Virus record (IMG/VR): IMGVR_UViG_3300031539_000156
Coordinates: 1 to 34,537 of that record
Source of the DNA: a virus
Reading direction: 5' to 3' (one strand)
Length of the DNA stretch: 34,537 bases
Of the stretch, positions 6,672 through 15,384 are shown one piece after another (position 1 is the first letter of the stretch; every line of letters begins with the position of its first letter). The translations under genes and the position numbers were made by a program. Under the pieces are notes generated by a model, which was not told the DNA's origin, ran no database searches, and was given only the letters and a program-made list of their open reading frames with translations.

Positions 6672-9600
6672 ATGGCGGCTCCGGCCTATGAAGGCAACGG
6701 CGGCATTGGTGCTGGGAACCTCACTTTCACAATCGATGTCCCGTATCCAAGTGGCATCGAAGCGAACGACATCCTCATCCTCCAATTGCTGTCGGCAGCG
6801 GTAGACAGTCACAACGCGATCACCGACTGGAACAAGGTAACGGAGGTTGTTCAAAGCACGAACGGGACGATGTCGTGGTACTGGAAGCGAGCGACCGGCT
6901 CTGAATCAGGGAACCTCACCTGCACTCGCACATCATCGACGGGTCCATTCTTCGGCATCATCTCGCGGTGGTCAGGGTGCACCCCTGCTGGCACGCCGTT
7001 CGAGTCGCCAACTTCCAACACCGGAAGAGCCACGACGTGGACGTCACAGGAAATCACGCCGAGCGGAAATGAAAGGCGCGTCGTTTGTCTCGTGAACATC
7101 GAAGACAACCTCGCTATCGGGACACTCGATGGTGGGAACTTCGTTGAGAATTTCGAGGAAAATAATTCCTCTGGTACGGATGGATCATTCGCTGCAAACT
7201 CATTCGCCCAAACAACAGCGGCAACAGAGGCGTCCAGAACCGGATCAATCGGCGGCACTGATTCATGGGCTTCGTTCACATTCGCACTGATTCCAGCGGG
7301 GCCATATGTCTTCGCCGCCGATTCAGCGGAACAAGTAACAGCGACGAATGAACCCGCACGAGCAGGGACGCTAGGTGAGTCGGCATCCTGGGTCACGTTC
7401 ACTCTCGCTCTACTGCCTCCAAGCACCGGGACGATCTACTCGCTCGCCGGAAGCATCGCGGCAACTGCCACCGCGACAGGTGATGCGAAAGTGACCCGGA
7501 AGGTTGCCGGGTCGGTGGCGGCTCAGGCGAATGTCGCTGGAGACATGAAGCCGATTCGGAAGATGGCTGGAACCGTCGCGGCTGCCGCCACTGTAACGGC
7601 AGATGTGAAGCCGCGCCGCAAGATGGCCGGTTCGATTCTGGCACAGGCGGCGGCAGTCGGAACGCTCGTCTTGACCCAGGCGATAGCCGGATCAATTTCG
7701 GCACAAGCCACAGTGACTGGCGACCTCGGTGAGCCGACTACGGCCTTCGATCTGGCTGGTGACATCGCGGCATCGAGTGTCTTGATCGGAGACCTCAAAC
7801 AGACCAGGGCGTTAGTTGGTGCGATCGCGGCGACTTCCGCTGCCACTGGTGATCTCACGCGCCTCCAGTTCTTCGAGAAGCAAGAGGCTCACGGCGGCTC
7901 GACCCTTTATCAGATTGCTATTTCGTCGAACCTTGTTGCATGGGCAGCAGAATGGACAGCATTCAATGATGTCCGTATTTCCAAGTTCGACATCTTCGTC
8001 GATGAACACGGTCCACTCACATTCCCAAATTACAGGTGCTTGATCCTGCCAGACGACGGAGGGCAACCGGGCAACACTCCGATAGCGAACGGGACATCCA
8101 CGACGGAAGACCTCGACGGGATCGGATACTCCACTTGGGTCTCGTTCGAGTTTCCAGGTGGGCCGCAACTGACCGCTGGCGAGACCTATTACTTCAAGGT
8201 CGAATGCATAGGATCGTTCGGCGCACCCGGATACGTCGCATGGTGGTATCTGCCCGTTGCCGATGCTCCAGCGGTGAAGGCGTGGTCGCCGTGCTGGCGA
8301 TGGAATTACCTATCTGAAAAGGCCGAATATCCAGCAAGCATTTTCACGTTTCGGTTGTTCGGTGAATTCCTTGAGACACCGGATTGGGCGCTGCGCGGAC
8401 ACGCTGTAACGAAATCAACGGTGGCAGGGAATCTCGGCGCGCCGACCCAGGTGCAGGGCCTCGCCGGTGCCATCGCCGCTGCGTCTGATCTGTCAGGCGA
8501 TCTCATCGTCACCAGGGGAATCGCCGGAGCCATCGACGCACAATCATCAGTGGCCGGAACACTGACCCTCGGTCAACGATTGGTCGGGACCATCGCGGCA
8601 GAGTCGAGTCTCGTCGGGAACCTGATGACCTCCGAGGCATCATGGCCGCTCGGTGGCAGCATTACCGCACAGTCGGATGTGAGTGGGACGCTGGCGATCA
8701 CGAATGCGGTAGCTGGAAGCATCGATGCACAGGCATCGGTGAGTGGCGACCTTTCGGTCAGCCGAGGTCTGGCCGGTGCTGTCGAGGCTCAGTCGGCAGT
8801 CGTTGGCGATCTCACCCAAACCCTAGCAGCGTGGTCACTCGCTGGAGATGTCGCTGCCGCATCCTCGCTGGCTGGTGATCTCGCAATCACTAGGAAACTC
8901 GCCGGAGCGATCTCGGCACAGACAACAGCTACTGGGGATCTCAAGGGTCGTCTGATATTGGCTGGTGGAATCGCGGCTACCTCGACACTCATCGGAGACC
9001 TGGGTGAACCAACTTCTGTTCTCGCCCTAGCTGGTAATATCGCTGCTTCGTCTGTGGTGACTGGCGACCTCAGCGTCACGCGGGATCTGGCAGGAGGGAT
9101 CGCAGCGCAGTCGACCGTGCTTGGCGATCTGACGCTGATCGCAACCTCGGATGCGGCATTCGCTGCGGACTCGTTCGTGCAGCCCTCGGCAGGGAATGAA
9201 CCGGCGAGAACAGGGACTCTCGGTGAATCAGCATCGTGGATCACGTTCACGCTGGCTCTGCTTCCGCCTTCCGAGTCGAATGTCTTGCAAGGAACGATCG
9301 CTGCCACGTCATTGGTGAGTGGCGACCTCAGCGTCATTGGGACTCAGGTTCTCGCAGGGAGCATCGCGGCGCAATCGTCACTTGCTGGCAACCTCGTCAT
9401 CCCGTCAACCGGCGCATGGGATATGGGTGCGTTCATCTATGACACCGGGTCTACGACTCGGCAGCTTGCCGGTGCTATCGCGGCCACCTCTGCACTGACC
9501 GGGACGCTCGCACAGACGTATCGACTTGCCGGATCCATTGGCGCACAGTCTGTTCTCACTGGCGATCTCGTTCTAGCTGGTGAATGGGAACTGGCTGGAT

Positions 9601-11564
9601 CGATCGCGGCACAGAGCTCGATTGCCGGTGATCTAAAACCCACACGCGAGCTGGCCGGAAGCATCGGAGCGCAATCCACGCTGGCCGGAAATCTGATCGT
9701 GCCATCGACAGGCGCGTGGGACATGGGTGCCTACATCTACGATACTGGCTCAACGACCAGACAACTCCAAGGGGCCATCGCTGCAATTGCAGCACTGACA
9801 GGCGATCTGAAATCCACACGAAAACTTGCGGGTGCGATCTCTGCTCAATCGTCTCTCGTTGGTGATCTCACTCTGGCAGCAGAGACGTTCGATCTCGCAG
9901 GAGACATAGCCGCAACCGCTGCTCTTACTGGTGATCTCAAACCCGTTCGAGAATTGTCGGGAACGATAGGTGCTGTCTCTACGGTCACGGGCGATCTCGG
10001 GGAGCCGAAGCAGACGTGGCAGCTGGCTGGTGATATCGCTGCGGCATCCGATCTGGCAGGGGATCTGCTCGTCTCCAGAAAAGTAGCGGGAACGATAGCC
10101 GCACAAGCTGAGGTGAGCGGAACACTCACCCTCGATCAGCGGCTGGTCGGAGTGATCGCGGCGCAGTCGGAACTCCTCGGCAACCTGATGACAGATGAGG
10201 CAGCATGGCCGCTTGCCGGGACTATCGAAGCGCAGTCGTCAGTGGTCGGTAATCTCAAGACGACGATGAGATTGGCTGGAAGCGTCTCGGCGCAATCCGA
10301 TCTCGTTGGGGATCTCAAACCGTCGCGGTCACTCGCGGGATCGATTGCCGCACAAAGCACACTGCTCGGAGACCTCCAGGCGGCTCGTGGGCTGAGTGGA
10401 ACGGTCGCAGCGCAATCGGATCTCGCAGCGTCTCTCAGCCTCTCTCAGCGTCTTGTCGGTAGCCTCGTGGCACAGTCCGTAGTGACCGGCAACTTGATGA
10501 CTGACGAGGCGGCATGGCCGCTTTCTGGCGACATATCCGCAACGGTCAATGTCTCGGGAGAACTCACGCAGACGATTGCCCTGTCTGGAGGCATCGAAGC
10601 GCAGAGCGAGGTGACCGGGAATCTCGAATCCATCGAGGCGGTGTGGTCGCTAGCTGGAAGCATCGACGCGACTGCGACCGTCACCGGAACGATCACATCA
10701 CAGCGGCAGCTTGCCGGGATCATCGAAGCGCAGAGTGTCGTGGTCGGGAATCTGATGACCGAGGAGGCTGCATGGCCCCTCAGTGGAACGATTGACGCGA
10801 CGTCATCGTTGACCGGCGAGTTGACCGGGACGCTCAGAACTCAGGGGGGTATCGCTGCCCAGTCCTCATTCGTTGGGGATCTGAAGGTCACGCGAAACCT
10901 TGCAGGTGCAATCGAGGCGACCTCGACTGCCGCTGGTGATCTGAATGTCGTTGAAGCAGCGTGGCAGCTGGCTGGTGGGGTCGAGGCAACGTCGAGCATC
11001 AGTGGCGACGTGAAGGTGATCCGCAAGCTGGAAGGTTCTGTTGCTGCCACATCCGATGTCAGCGGGACTTTGGCAGCCACGATGAAGCTGGCCGGAACCA
11101 TCGAGGCGCAGAGCAGCGTAATCGGGAATCTTGGAGGCAGTCGAGTTCTCTCGGGGGCGATTGCCGCATCGTCAAACGTGACTGGCGACCTGACCAAGAT
11201 CGAGGCGTCGTGGTCCTTGGCTGGAGGCATCGCAGCGACCTCTGAATTGTCCGGGCATCTGTCACAGACTGCCGCGCTCGTTGGTGCTGTCGAGGCAACT
11301 TCTGCGCTCTCCGCCTATCTCACTCTCCATCAGGTTCTGGCTGGATCAGTCGAAGCTCAATCTGAATTGACGGCGAATCTGAGTTGGCTTCCGCTAGGGG
11401 CGTGGCCGCTTGCTGGTAACATCGAGTCGCAAGCGACGGTCATTGGGGATCTCGGACAGTATTACAACGGAGATGTCTACGCAGTCGTGGATGATGAATC
11501 CGATAGGGTGTGGGTGGATTTCGATGATGGAAATTACGGAGCAGACTTTGGACCGTTGACGTGA
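6672..11564 (+). CDS. Giant repeat-built fibre protein (about 52 twenty-residue repeats)
   Basis: This 1630-residue protein is mostly tandem repeats. Residues about 1-210 match the last domain of the preceding protein and end in SWASFTFALIP. A terminal piece of that domain recurs next (NEPARAGTLGESASW) and again near 9156-9280. From 7440 onward I count about 52 units of a 20-residue motif, L-A-G-x-I-x-A-x-S-x-V-x-G-D-L followed by a variable turn. An unrelated beta-sandwich-like insert lies at about 7866-8390. The alternating hydrophobic pattern predicts a beta-solenoid or fibrous shaft. A 50-residue acidic end (VDFDDGN) closes it. The ribosome site is weak: GAGGG sits 13 bases from the ATG. 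Likely a head or tail fibre; receptor binding is inferred only. Confidence 0.7.
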   Translation: MAAPAYEGNGGIGAGNLTFTIDVPYPSGIEANDILILQLLSAAVDSHNAITDWNKVTEVVQSTNGTMSWYWKRATGSESGNLTCTRTSSTGPFFGIISRWSGCTPAGTPFESPTSNTGRATTWTSQEITPSGNERRVVCLVNIEDNLAIGTLDGGNFVENFEENNSSGTDGSFAANSFAQTTAATEASRTGSIGGTDSWASFTFALIPAGPYVFAADSAEQVTATNEPARAGTLGESASWVTFTLALLPPSTGTIYSLAGSIAATATATGDAKVTRKVAGSVAAQANVAGDMKPIRKMAGTVAAAATVTADVKPRRKMAGSILAQAAAVGTLVLTQAIAGSISAQATVTGDLGEPTTAFDLAGDIAASSVLIGDLKQTRALVGAIAATSAATGDLTRLQFFEKQEAHGGSTLYQIAISSNLVAWAAEWTAFNDVRISKFDIFVDEHGPLTFPNYRCLILPDDGGQPGNTPIANGTSTTEDLDGIGYSTWVSFEFPGGPQLTAGETYYFKVECIGSFGAPGYVAWWYLPVADAPAVKAWSPCWRWNYLSEKAEYPASIFTFRLFGEFLETPDWALRGHAVTKSTVAGNLGAPTQVQGLAGAIAAASDLSGDLIVTRGIAGAIDAQSSVAGTLTLGQRLVGTIAAESSLVGNLMTSEASWPLGGSITAQSDVSGTLAITNAVAGSIDAQASVSGDLSVSRGLAGAVEAQSAVVGDLTQTLAAWSLAGDVAAASSLAGDLAITRKLAGAISAQTTATGDLKGRLILAGGIAATSTLIGDLGEPTSVLALAGNIAASSVVTGDLSVTRDLAGGIAAQSTVLGDLTLIATSDAAFAADSFVQPSAGNEPARTGTLGESASWITFTLALLPPSESNVLQGTIAATSLVSGDLSVIGTQVLAGSIAAQSSLAGNLVIPSTGAWDMGAFIYDTGSTTRQLAGAIAATSALTGTLAQTYRLAGSIGAQSVLTGDLVLAGEWELAGSIAAQSSIAGDLKPTRELAGSIGAQSTLAGNLIVPSTGAWDMGAYIYDTGSTTRQLQGAIAAIAALTGDLKSTRKLAGAISAQSSLVGDLTLAAETFDLAGDIAATAALTGDLKPVRELSGTIGAVSTVTGDLGEPKQTWQLAGDIAAASDLAGDLLVSRKVAGTIAAQAEVSGTLTLDQRLVGVIAAQSELLGNLMTDEAAWPLAGTIEAQSSVVGNLKTTMRLAGSVSAQSDLVGDLKPSRSLAGSIAAQSTLLGDLQAARGLSGTVAAQSDLAASLSLSQRLVGSLVAQSVVTGNLMTDEAAWPLSGDISATVNVSGELTQTIALSGGIEAQSEVTGNLESIEAVWSLAGSIDATATVTGTITSQRQLAGIIEAQSVVVGNLMTEEAAWPLSGTIDATSSLTGELTGTLRTQGGIAAQSSFVGDLKVTRNLAGAIEATSTAAGDLNVVEAAWQLAGGVEATSSISGDVKVIRKLEGSVAATSDVSGTLAATMKLAGTIEAQSSVIGNLGGSRVLSGAIAASSNVTGDLTKIEASWSLAGGIAATSELSGHLSQTAALVGAVEATSALSAYLTLHQVLAGSVEAQSELTANLSWLPLGAWPLAGNIESQATVIGDLGQYYNGDVYAVVDDESDRVWVDFDDGNYGADFGPLT
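9405..9461 (+). repeat. Duplicated 19-residue insert, copy 1
   Basis: The stretch STGAWDMGAFIYDTGSTT is attached to one 20-residue repeat. It recurs exactly 300 bases downstream at 9705-9761 with one residue changed (F to Y). The pair marks a 100-residue duplication unit inside the fibre. Confidence 0.85.
9705..9761 (+). repeat. Duplicated 19-residue insert, copy 2
   Basis: This is the second copy of the insert at 9405-9461, with synonymous base changes throughout, for example ACC to ACA and GCA to GCG. The protein sequence is conserved while the DNA has drifted, so the inserted loop is probably under selection. Confidence 0.85.
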
Positions 11565-11577
11565 TCGGAGGAACGCC

Positions 11578-11967
11578 GTGGGCGACATAAGCAGATACCG
11601 AAATGACACCTATCCGATCTATGCAACCATCCGTCGAGAGGATGGGACTGTCATGCCAATTGACGGATGTTCTTTCACTCTCACGGTGAACGAAAGGGCG
11701 AACCCCTCTGATAGCGAAGACGAGGTATTCCAATCTGATGGCGTGATCATCGGAGATCCAGCAGCCGGCAGAGTCGCGTTCCCTGTTCCTGGGACTACAG
11801 ACCCCGGGAAATATTTCTTCGACATCCAGATGATTGATACGCAAGGATACCGGCGCACGATCGAAAAAGGCGGCTACAGATTGTTCCAAGACATCACGAA
11901 ATCCAGAAGGCTCAAAGGAACGATCCTTGGGACTACGACTCTCGCAGCTGATCTGATGGTGGTGTGA
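11578..11967 (+). CDS. BppU-like small appendage protein
   Basis: This 129-residue protein matches a common phage pattern: RNDTYPIYATIRREDGT at the start, then IDGCSFTLTVNE, a GRVAFPVPGTTDPGKYFFDIQM segment, and an ending with FQDITKS. It is an Ig-like beta fold similar to the N-terminal region of baseplate upper proteins (BppU) that joins fibres to the virion. It may connect the giant repeat fibre to the particle; this is inferred from adjacency. Translation starts at GTG 11578, supported by GGAGGA five bases upstream. It ends one base before the portal ATG. Confidence 0.65.
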   Translation: MGDISRYRNDTYPIYATIRREDGTVMPIDGCSFTLTVNERANPSDSEDEVFQSDGVIIGDPAAGRVAFPVPGTTDPGKYFFDIQMIDTQGYRRTIEKGGYRLFQDITKSRRLKGTILGTTTLAADLMVV

Positions 11968-11968
11968 G

Positions 11969-14275
11969 ATGTCGAGTCAACTCGGACTGTTCAAACGCCT
12001 CCGACTTGCAACGAAACTCTTGGGGCAGGTAAGCGAGGATGAACAGCGAATCCTCTCCAAGATCATCCCCGGTGGATATAAGACCTCACCACATCGTGGC
12101 GTTAACGGAATGCTTACCGCATATTCGCGCAGCCCGTGGGTGCGGGCAGTCGTAGGGAAGATCGCTGAATCGATTGGTTCAACCTCATGGGGTCTGTTCG
12201 CGGTCAAGGGTTCTGGCGGGAAGTTTATCAAGCACAATCGTCTTCAGGCGAAAGGGATCTCGCGCAAGGATTTCGCGCTCGGCAACCTCGACCTTGACGG
12301 TGGGCAGGAGCTGGTGCCGATCACCGATCACCCATTCCTTCGGCTGCTGAACACGGCGAACCCACTCTTCCCAGGATCGGTAGGTCGAGCGCAGACGAGC
12401 ATCAGTTTAGAACTCACTGGTGAAGCATTTTGGATCCTAGATCCTGAGTGGCAGGGTGGCCGAGCGGTTCCAGAGCGATTCTGGTTGATTCCCGCAACAT
12501 GGGTGCGAGGGATGCCCTCACAGGAGGAACCCTACTGGCAGATATCGACTCCGAACTGGCAGGGCAAACTTCCGGTGCCAGCGGTGTTTCGGTTCGTGAC
12601 GCCTGACCCTGTCAATCCATATGGTCGTGGCTCTGCTCACCTCCGCGCATTCGGTGATGAGATCGACACGGACGAATACGCTGCACAGTACACGAAGAAC
12701 TGGTTCCTAAATTCGGCGCGCCCTGACCTTCTCATCACGTCGAATGACCTCGACCCTTCAGATACCGCTCGAATGGAAACGTCATGGATGCAGCAGGTCG
12801 GGTCGTTCATGCGAGCACACAAGCCGATGTTCCTTTCCAAGAAGGTCGATGTGCAGATTCTGTCGTCGAAATTCAGCGACATGGAAATGCGTCCGCTCCG
12901 TGCGTGGGAGCGCGACATCATCCTCCACGGGATCGGGATGCCTCCTGAGATCCTGGGCATCATCGAGAATTCAAACCGCGCCACCATCGAGGCTGCCGAC
13001 TACCTCATGGCGAAATACGTTCTGACTCCCCGACTCGAATTGCAGCGGACCTTTCTGCAATACAACTTGCTGCCCATCTACGACGACCGATTGATCCTCG
13101 GATACGAGTCACCAGTGGAAGAGGATGCTGCCTACCAACTCGAAGTGATGAAGGCAAACCCGGCAGCGTTCACCATTGCGGAATGGAAGCAGCAGGCTGG
13201 CAAGCCGTGGGACGAAAAGGATGAGGTGTATCTGCTGCCGTTCAACGTCAAGGTCGTGTCGTCGCTGGAGCCGACTGTGGATCCGCTGGCGGCAGGCGTG
13301 AGGTATCAACAAAGAACCCCATTCCTGGCGTCTGGCGACGGGTCTGAGCCTTCGTGCGGCTGCACAGAGGGCATCCACAGCCACGGGGCATTACCGCGCT
13401 CTACGGAGCCGATTTTGGGAAAGGGTGTGGGCGGGGATCAGGCGGTCACGGCGGCGATGAATTACACCGAGGAGATGCGGAAGGAAATCATCCGAGCGTT
13501 CATGGCTCTGCGGAACGAGGTCGACCTCACAGAGTTAGCAGCTGCCTTCGATTCGGGGAACGTCAATCGGGTGCTGGCTCTGATCAGCGAAGCGGACATT
13601 GCCGACTCACTCGAAGGGTCACGACAGATTCTGAAAGAGGCGTTGGTGTCGGCGGGTGAAGCTGCCGCCGCCGAGCTGTCGACCTTCCTCGGTGAGACGA
13701 TTGCATTCTCACTTATCAATCCGAATGCAGTCGAGTTCTTGGAGACCTATGGCGGGGCGATGGTGACGAATATCACCCCGGAAACGATGGAAGCAATTCG
13801 TGCTGCGCTGGCTGAGGCGTACGAGCTTGGGCTGACCCCTGCCGAAGCCGCCAAACGAATCCGCGACTCCATCGGTCTTACAGCCGACATGGAGCGGCAG
13901 CGAGCGAAGCTGATTGCAGATATGCTCGACGCGGGTGCTACGCAATCCGAGGTGGATGCGTTCATCGCGGACTGGACCGAAGCGAAGATCAAATGGCGTG
14001 CAAACAACATCGCGCAAAACGAGCTCGCAACCGCGAGCAATCAGGGACAAGAGATGCTGTGGGATCAAGCCGCACAGGAGGGCTACATTGATCCGAAAAA
14101 GGCTACCCGTGAATGGCTGACGACGGGGAGCGATAAAGTCTGTCCGCTCTGCGCTCCAATGAACGGCGCACTAACGAGAATTGGAGAACCGTGGCAAACT
14201 CAAGTGGGGCCGGTGATGACACCGAATGAAATCCACGTCCGCTGTCAATGCACAGAGATTCTGAATCCAGGTTGA
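11969..14275 (+). CDS. Portal protein fused to a MuF-like domain
   Basis: This 768-residue protein combines two functions. Residues about 1-440 have HK97-family portal features: an N-terminal helix, the SPWVRAVVGKIAESIGS segment, a LTGEAFWIL strand, and the region with FSDMEMRPLRAWERDI and GMPPEILG typical of the portal stem and crown. A linker containing a small cysteine/histidine patch (CGCTEGIHSH) and helices leads to a C-terminal part with RANNIAQNELATASNQG, then C725-P-L-C and H756-V-R-C-Q-C. The latter is the Phage Mu F / minor head protein pattern. It forms the dodecameric DNA gate, with the MuF part probably facing the capsid interior. Start is ATG 11969, one base after the upstream stop. 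Confidence 0.9.
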   Translation: MSSQLGLFKRLRLATKLLGQVSEDEQRILSKIIPGGYKTSPHRGVNGMLTAYSRSPWVRAVVGKIAESIGSTSWGLFAVKGSGGKFIKHNRLQAKGISRKDFALGNLDLDGGQELVPITDHPFLRLLNTANPLFPGSVGRAQTSISLELTGEAFWILDPEWQGGRAVPERFWLIPATWVRGMPSQEEPYWQISTPNWQGKLPVPAVFRFVTPDPVNPYGRGSAHLRAFGDEIDTDEYAAQYTKNWFLNSARPDLLITSNDLDPSDTARMETSWMQQVGSFMRAHKPMFLSKKVDVQILSSKFSDMEMRPLRAWERDIILHGIGMPPEILGIIENSNRATIEAADYLMAKYVLTPRLELQRTFLQYNLLPIYDDRLILGYESPVEEDAAYQLEVMKANPAAFTIAEWKQQAGKPWDEKDEVYLLPFNVKVVSSLEPTVDPLAAGVRYQQRTPFLASGDGSEPSCGCTEGIHSHGALPRSTEPILGKGVGGDQAVTAAMNYTEEMRKEIIRAFMALRNEVDLTELAAAFDSGNVNRVLALISEADIADSLEGSRQILKEALVSAGEAAAAELSTFLGETIAFSLINPNAVEFLETYGGAMVTNITPETMEAIRAALAEAYELGLTPAEAAKRIRDSIGLTADMERQRAKLIADMLDAGATQSEVDAFIADWTEAKIKWRANNIAQNELATASNQGQEMLWDQAAQEGYIDPKKATREWLTTGSDKVCPLCAPMNGALTRIGEPWQTQVGPVMTPNEIHVRCQCTEILNPG

Positions 14276-14288
14276 TTGGAGACGAACG

Positions 14289-15371
14289 ATGGCACACTTC
14301 CTGACCCGCGAACAATTCGACTCGTGGTTCAAAGCCACTGGTGGCAAGCCGCTGGTGGATGGGTCACTCCCCGCGATTCGCAAATTCGGATCGTTTGAAA
14401 TTGAGCACAAGGACGTGGATCCAGTGACCGGACTCATGGACATCGACTTCGTGATCTCGACCCCTGCTTTGGATCGGGATAACGACGTGATTGATCAGAG
14501 CGGTTGGGATCTCGATCACTACCAGAGGAACCCTGTCGTTCTGTGGGCACACGACTACAGCAAGCCGCCCATTGGGAAGTCGGTCAAGGTGTGGGTGAAG
14601 GGGAAAAAACTTCTGTCGCGTGATCGGTTCACGCCGCAGGAAATCAATCCGTTCGGCCACATGGTGTACCAGATGATCAAGGGCGGATTCCTCAACGCGA
14701 CATCGGTGGGCTTCCGTCCGCGGAAATACGTCTACAACGATGAGCACGGCGGGTACGACTTTGCAGAGCAAGAACTCATGGAGCACTCCGTTGTTCCGGT
14801 GCCTTCAAACCCGGAAGCACTGATGGCTGCGTCAGCGCAAGGTATCGACCTCGCCCCGATGAAAGAGTGGGCCGAAAAAATTCTCGATCGTGATCCCGAT
14901 GGGGACAAGATCGCTCTGTGGCTGCCGAAGAGTCTCGTGACCGAGATTCACTCGGAACTCTCCAATGTCGCTGTGAGCCTGAGTAGCACCAGCACTTGGA
15001 CGGGTGAGGATGGATCGACGTTCACCTCCTCGGATGCCATCTTCGACAAGGATGGGGATACGATTGTTGATCCCATCACCGTGTCTAACACAATACCAAC
15101 CAACGACAACGAGGAGAGACTTATGGAAGAGGCAATGAAGGCACTCACCGAGGTCATCCGCGAGTTGAACGACAACGTCGCCAAGCTGCCCGAGACAATC
15201 GCCGCCAAGGTGGGCGCGGAGATCGAGGCGAAGTTGGTCGTTCCCGAAAAGGAAAAGGAACCCGACGACTCTGATGAGGAGTTGGACCTATCTGCGGACG
15301 ATCTCAAAGCACTCATCACAGGTGCGGTCAACGAGGCGATCACCGCCACGACCGGCGCGTTGCCGGGCTGA
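14289..15371 (+). CDS. HK97-type prohead protease with C-terminal scaffold-like region
   Basis: This serine protease of the S78 type cuts scaffold and capsid N-termini during prohead maturation. Key positions are visible: LWAHDYSKPPIG with H88, and FLNATSVGF with S139. An acidic partner is likely in the EQELMEHSVVPVPSNPEA segment. That leaves about 80 C-terminal residues that are helical and acidic, including LTEVIRELNDNVAKL and DDSDEELDLSADDLKAL. They resemble a scaffolding domain. At 360 residues it is longer than protease-only relatives, consistent with a fusion. An internal start at 15123 could make the scaffold separately. The capsid gene follows 13 bases downstream. Confidence 0.88.
   Translation: MAHFLTREQFDSWFKATGGKPLVDGSLPAIRKFGSFEIEHKDVDPVTGLMDIDFVISTPALDRDNDVIDQSGWDLDHYQRNPVVLWAHDYSKPPIGKSVKVWVKGKKLLSRDRFTPQEINPFGHMVYQMIKGGFLNATSVGFRPRKYVYNDEHGGYDFAEQELMEHSVVPVPSNPEALMAASAQGIDLAPMKEWAEKILDRDPDGDKIALWLPKSLVTEIHSELSNVAVSLSSTSTWTGEDGSTFTSSDAIFDKDGDTIVDPITVSNTIPTNDNEERLMEEAMKALTEVIRELNDNVAKLPETIAAKVGAEIEAKLVVPEKEKEPDDSDEELDLSADDLKALITGAVNEAITATTGALPG
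15123..15371 (+). CDS. Nested in-frame scaffold protein (candidate)
   Basis: Methionine 279 of the protease gene is preceded by GAGGAGAG at 15111-15118, with its AGGAG core 6 bases from the ATG. That is better than many starts in this region. Initiation there would give an 82-residue acidic, helical protein identical to the protease C-terminus. The arrangement parallels lambda C/Nu3 and other phages in which the protease gene contains an internally started scaffold. Production is inferred; only the ribosome site and amino-acid character are seen. Confidence 0.55.
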   Translation: MEEAMKALTEVIRELNDNVAKLPETIAAKVGAEIEAKLVVPEKEKEPDDSDEELDLSADDLKALITGAVNEAITATTGALPG

Positions 15372-15384
15372 AAGGAAAACCAAA

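Larger units (their letters stand above)
7440..11465 (+). repeat. Tandem 60-base coding repeats (20-residue units)
   Basis: By hand count there are about 52 copies, interrupted once by a 525-base insert near 7866-8390 and once by a duplicated beta-hairpin piece near 9152-9280. Most units are 20 residues. About eleven are 23 residues, because three extra residues lengthen the turn, often ending in AAW. Copies are diverged at DNA level, so they are old or shuffled rather than freshly amplified. One more copy lies in the previous gene at 6095-6154. Confidence 0.9.

Noticed and set aside
7440-11465. CRISPR-like regular repeats
   Set aside because: The 60-base periodicity is in-frame protein repetition without identical repeats or unique spacers, and no cas genes are present.
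5597-11564. Diversity-generating retroelement target in the fibre genes
   Set aside because: No reverse transcriptase gene or template repeat was seen in the window, and the repeats do not show adenine-specific variation.
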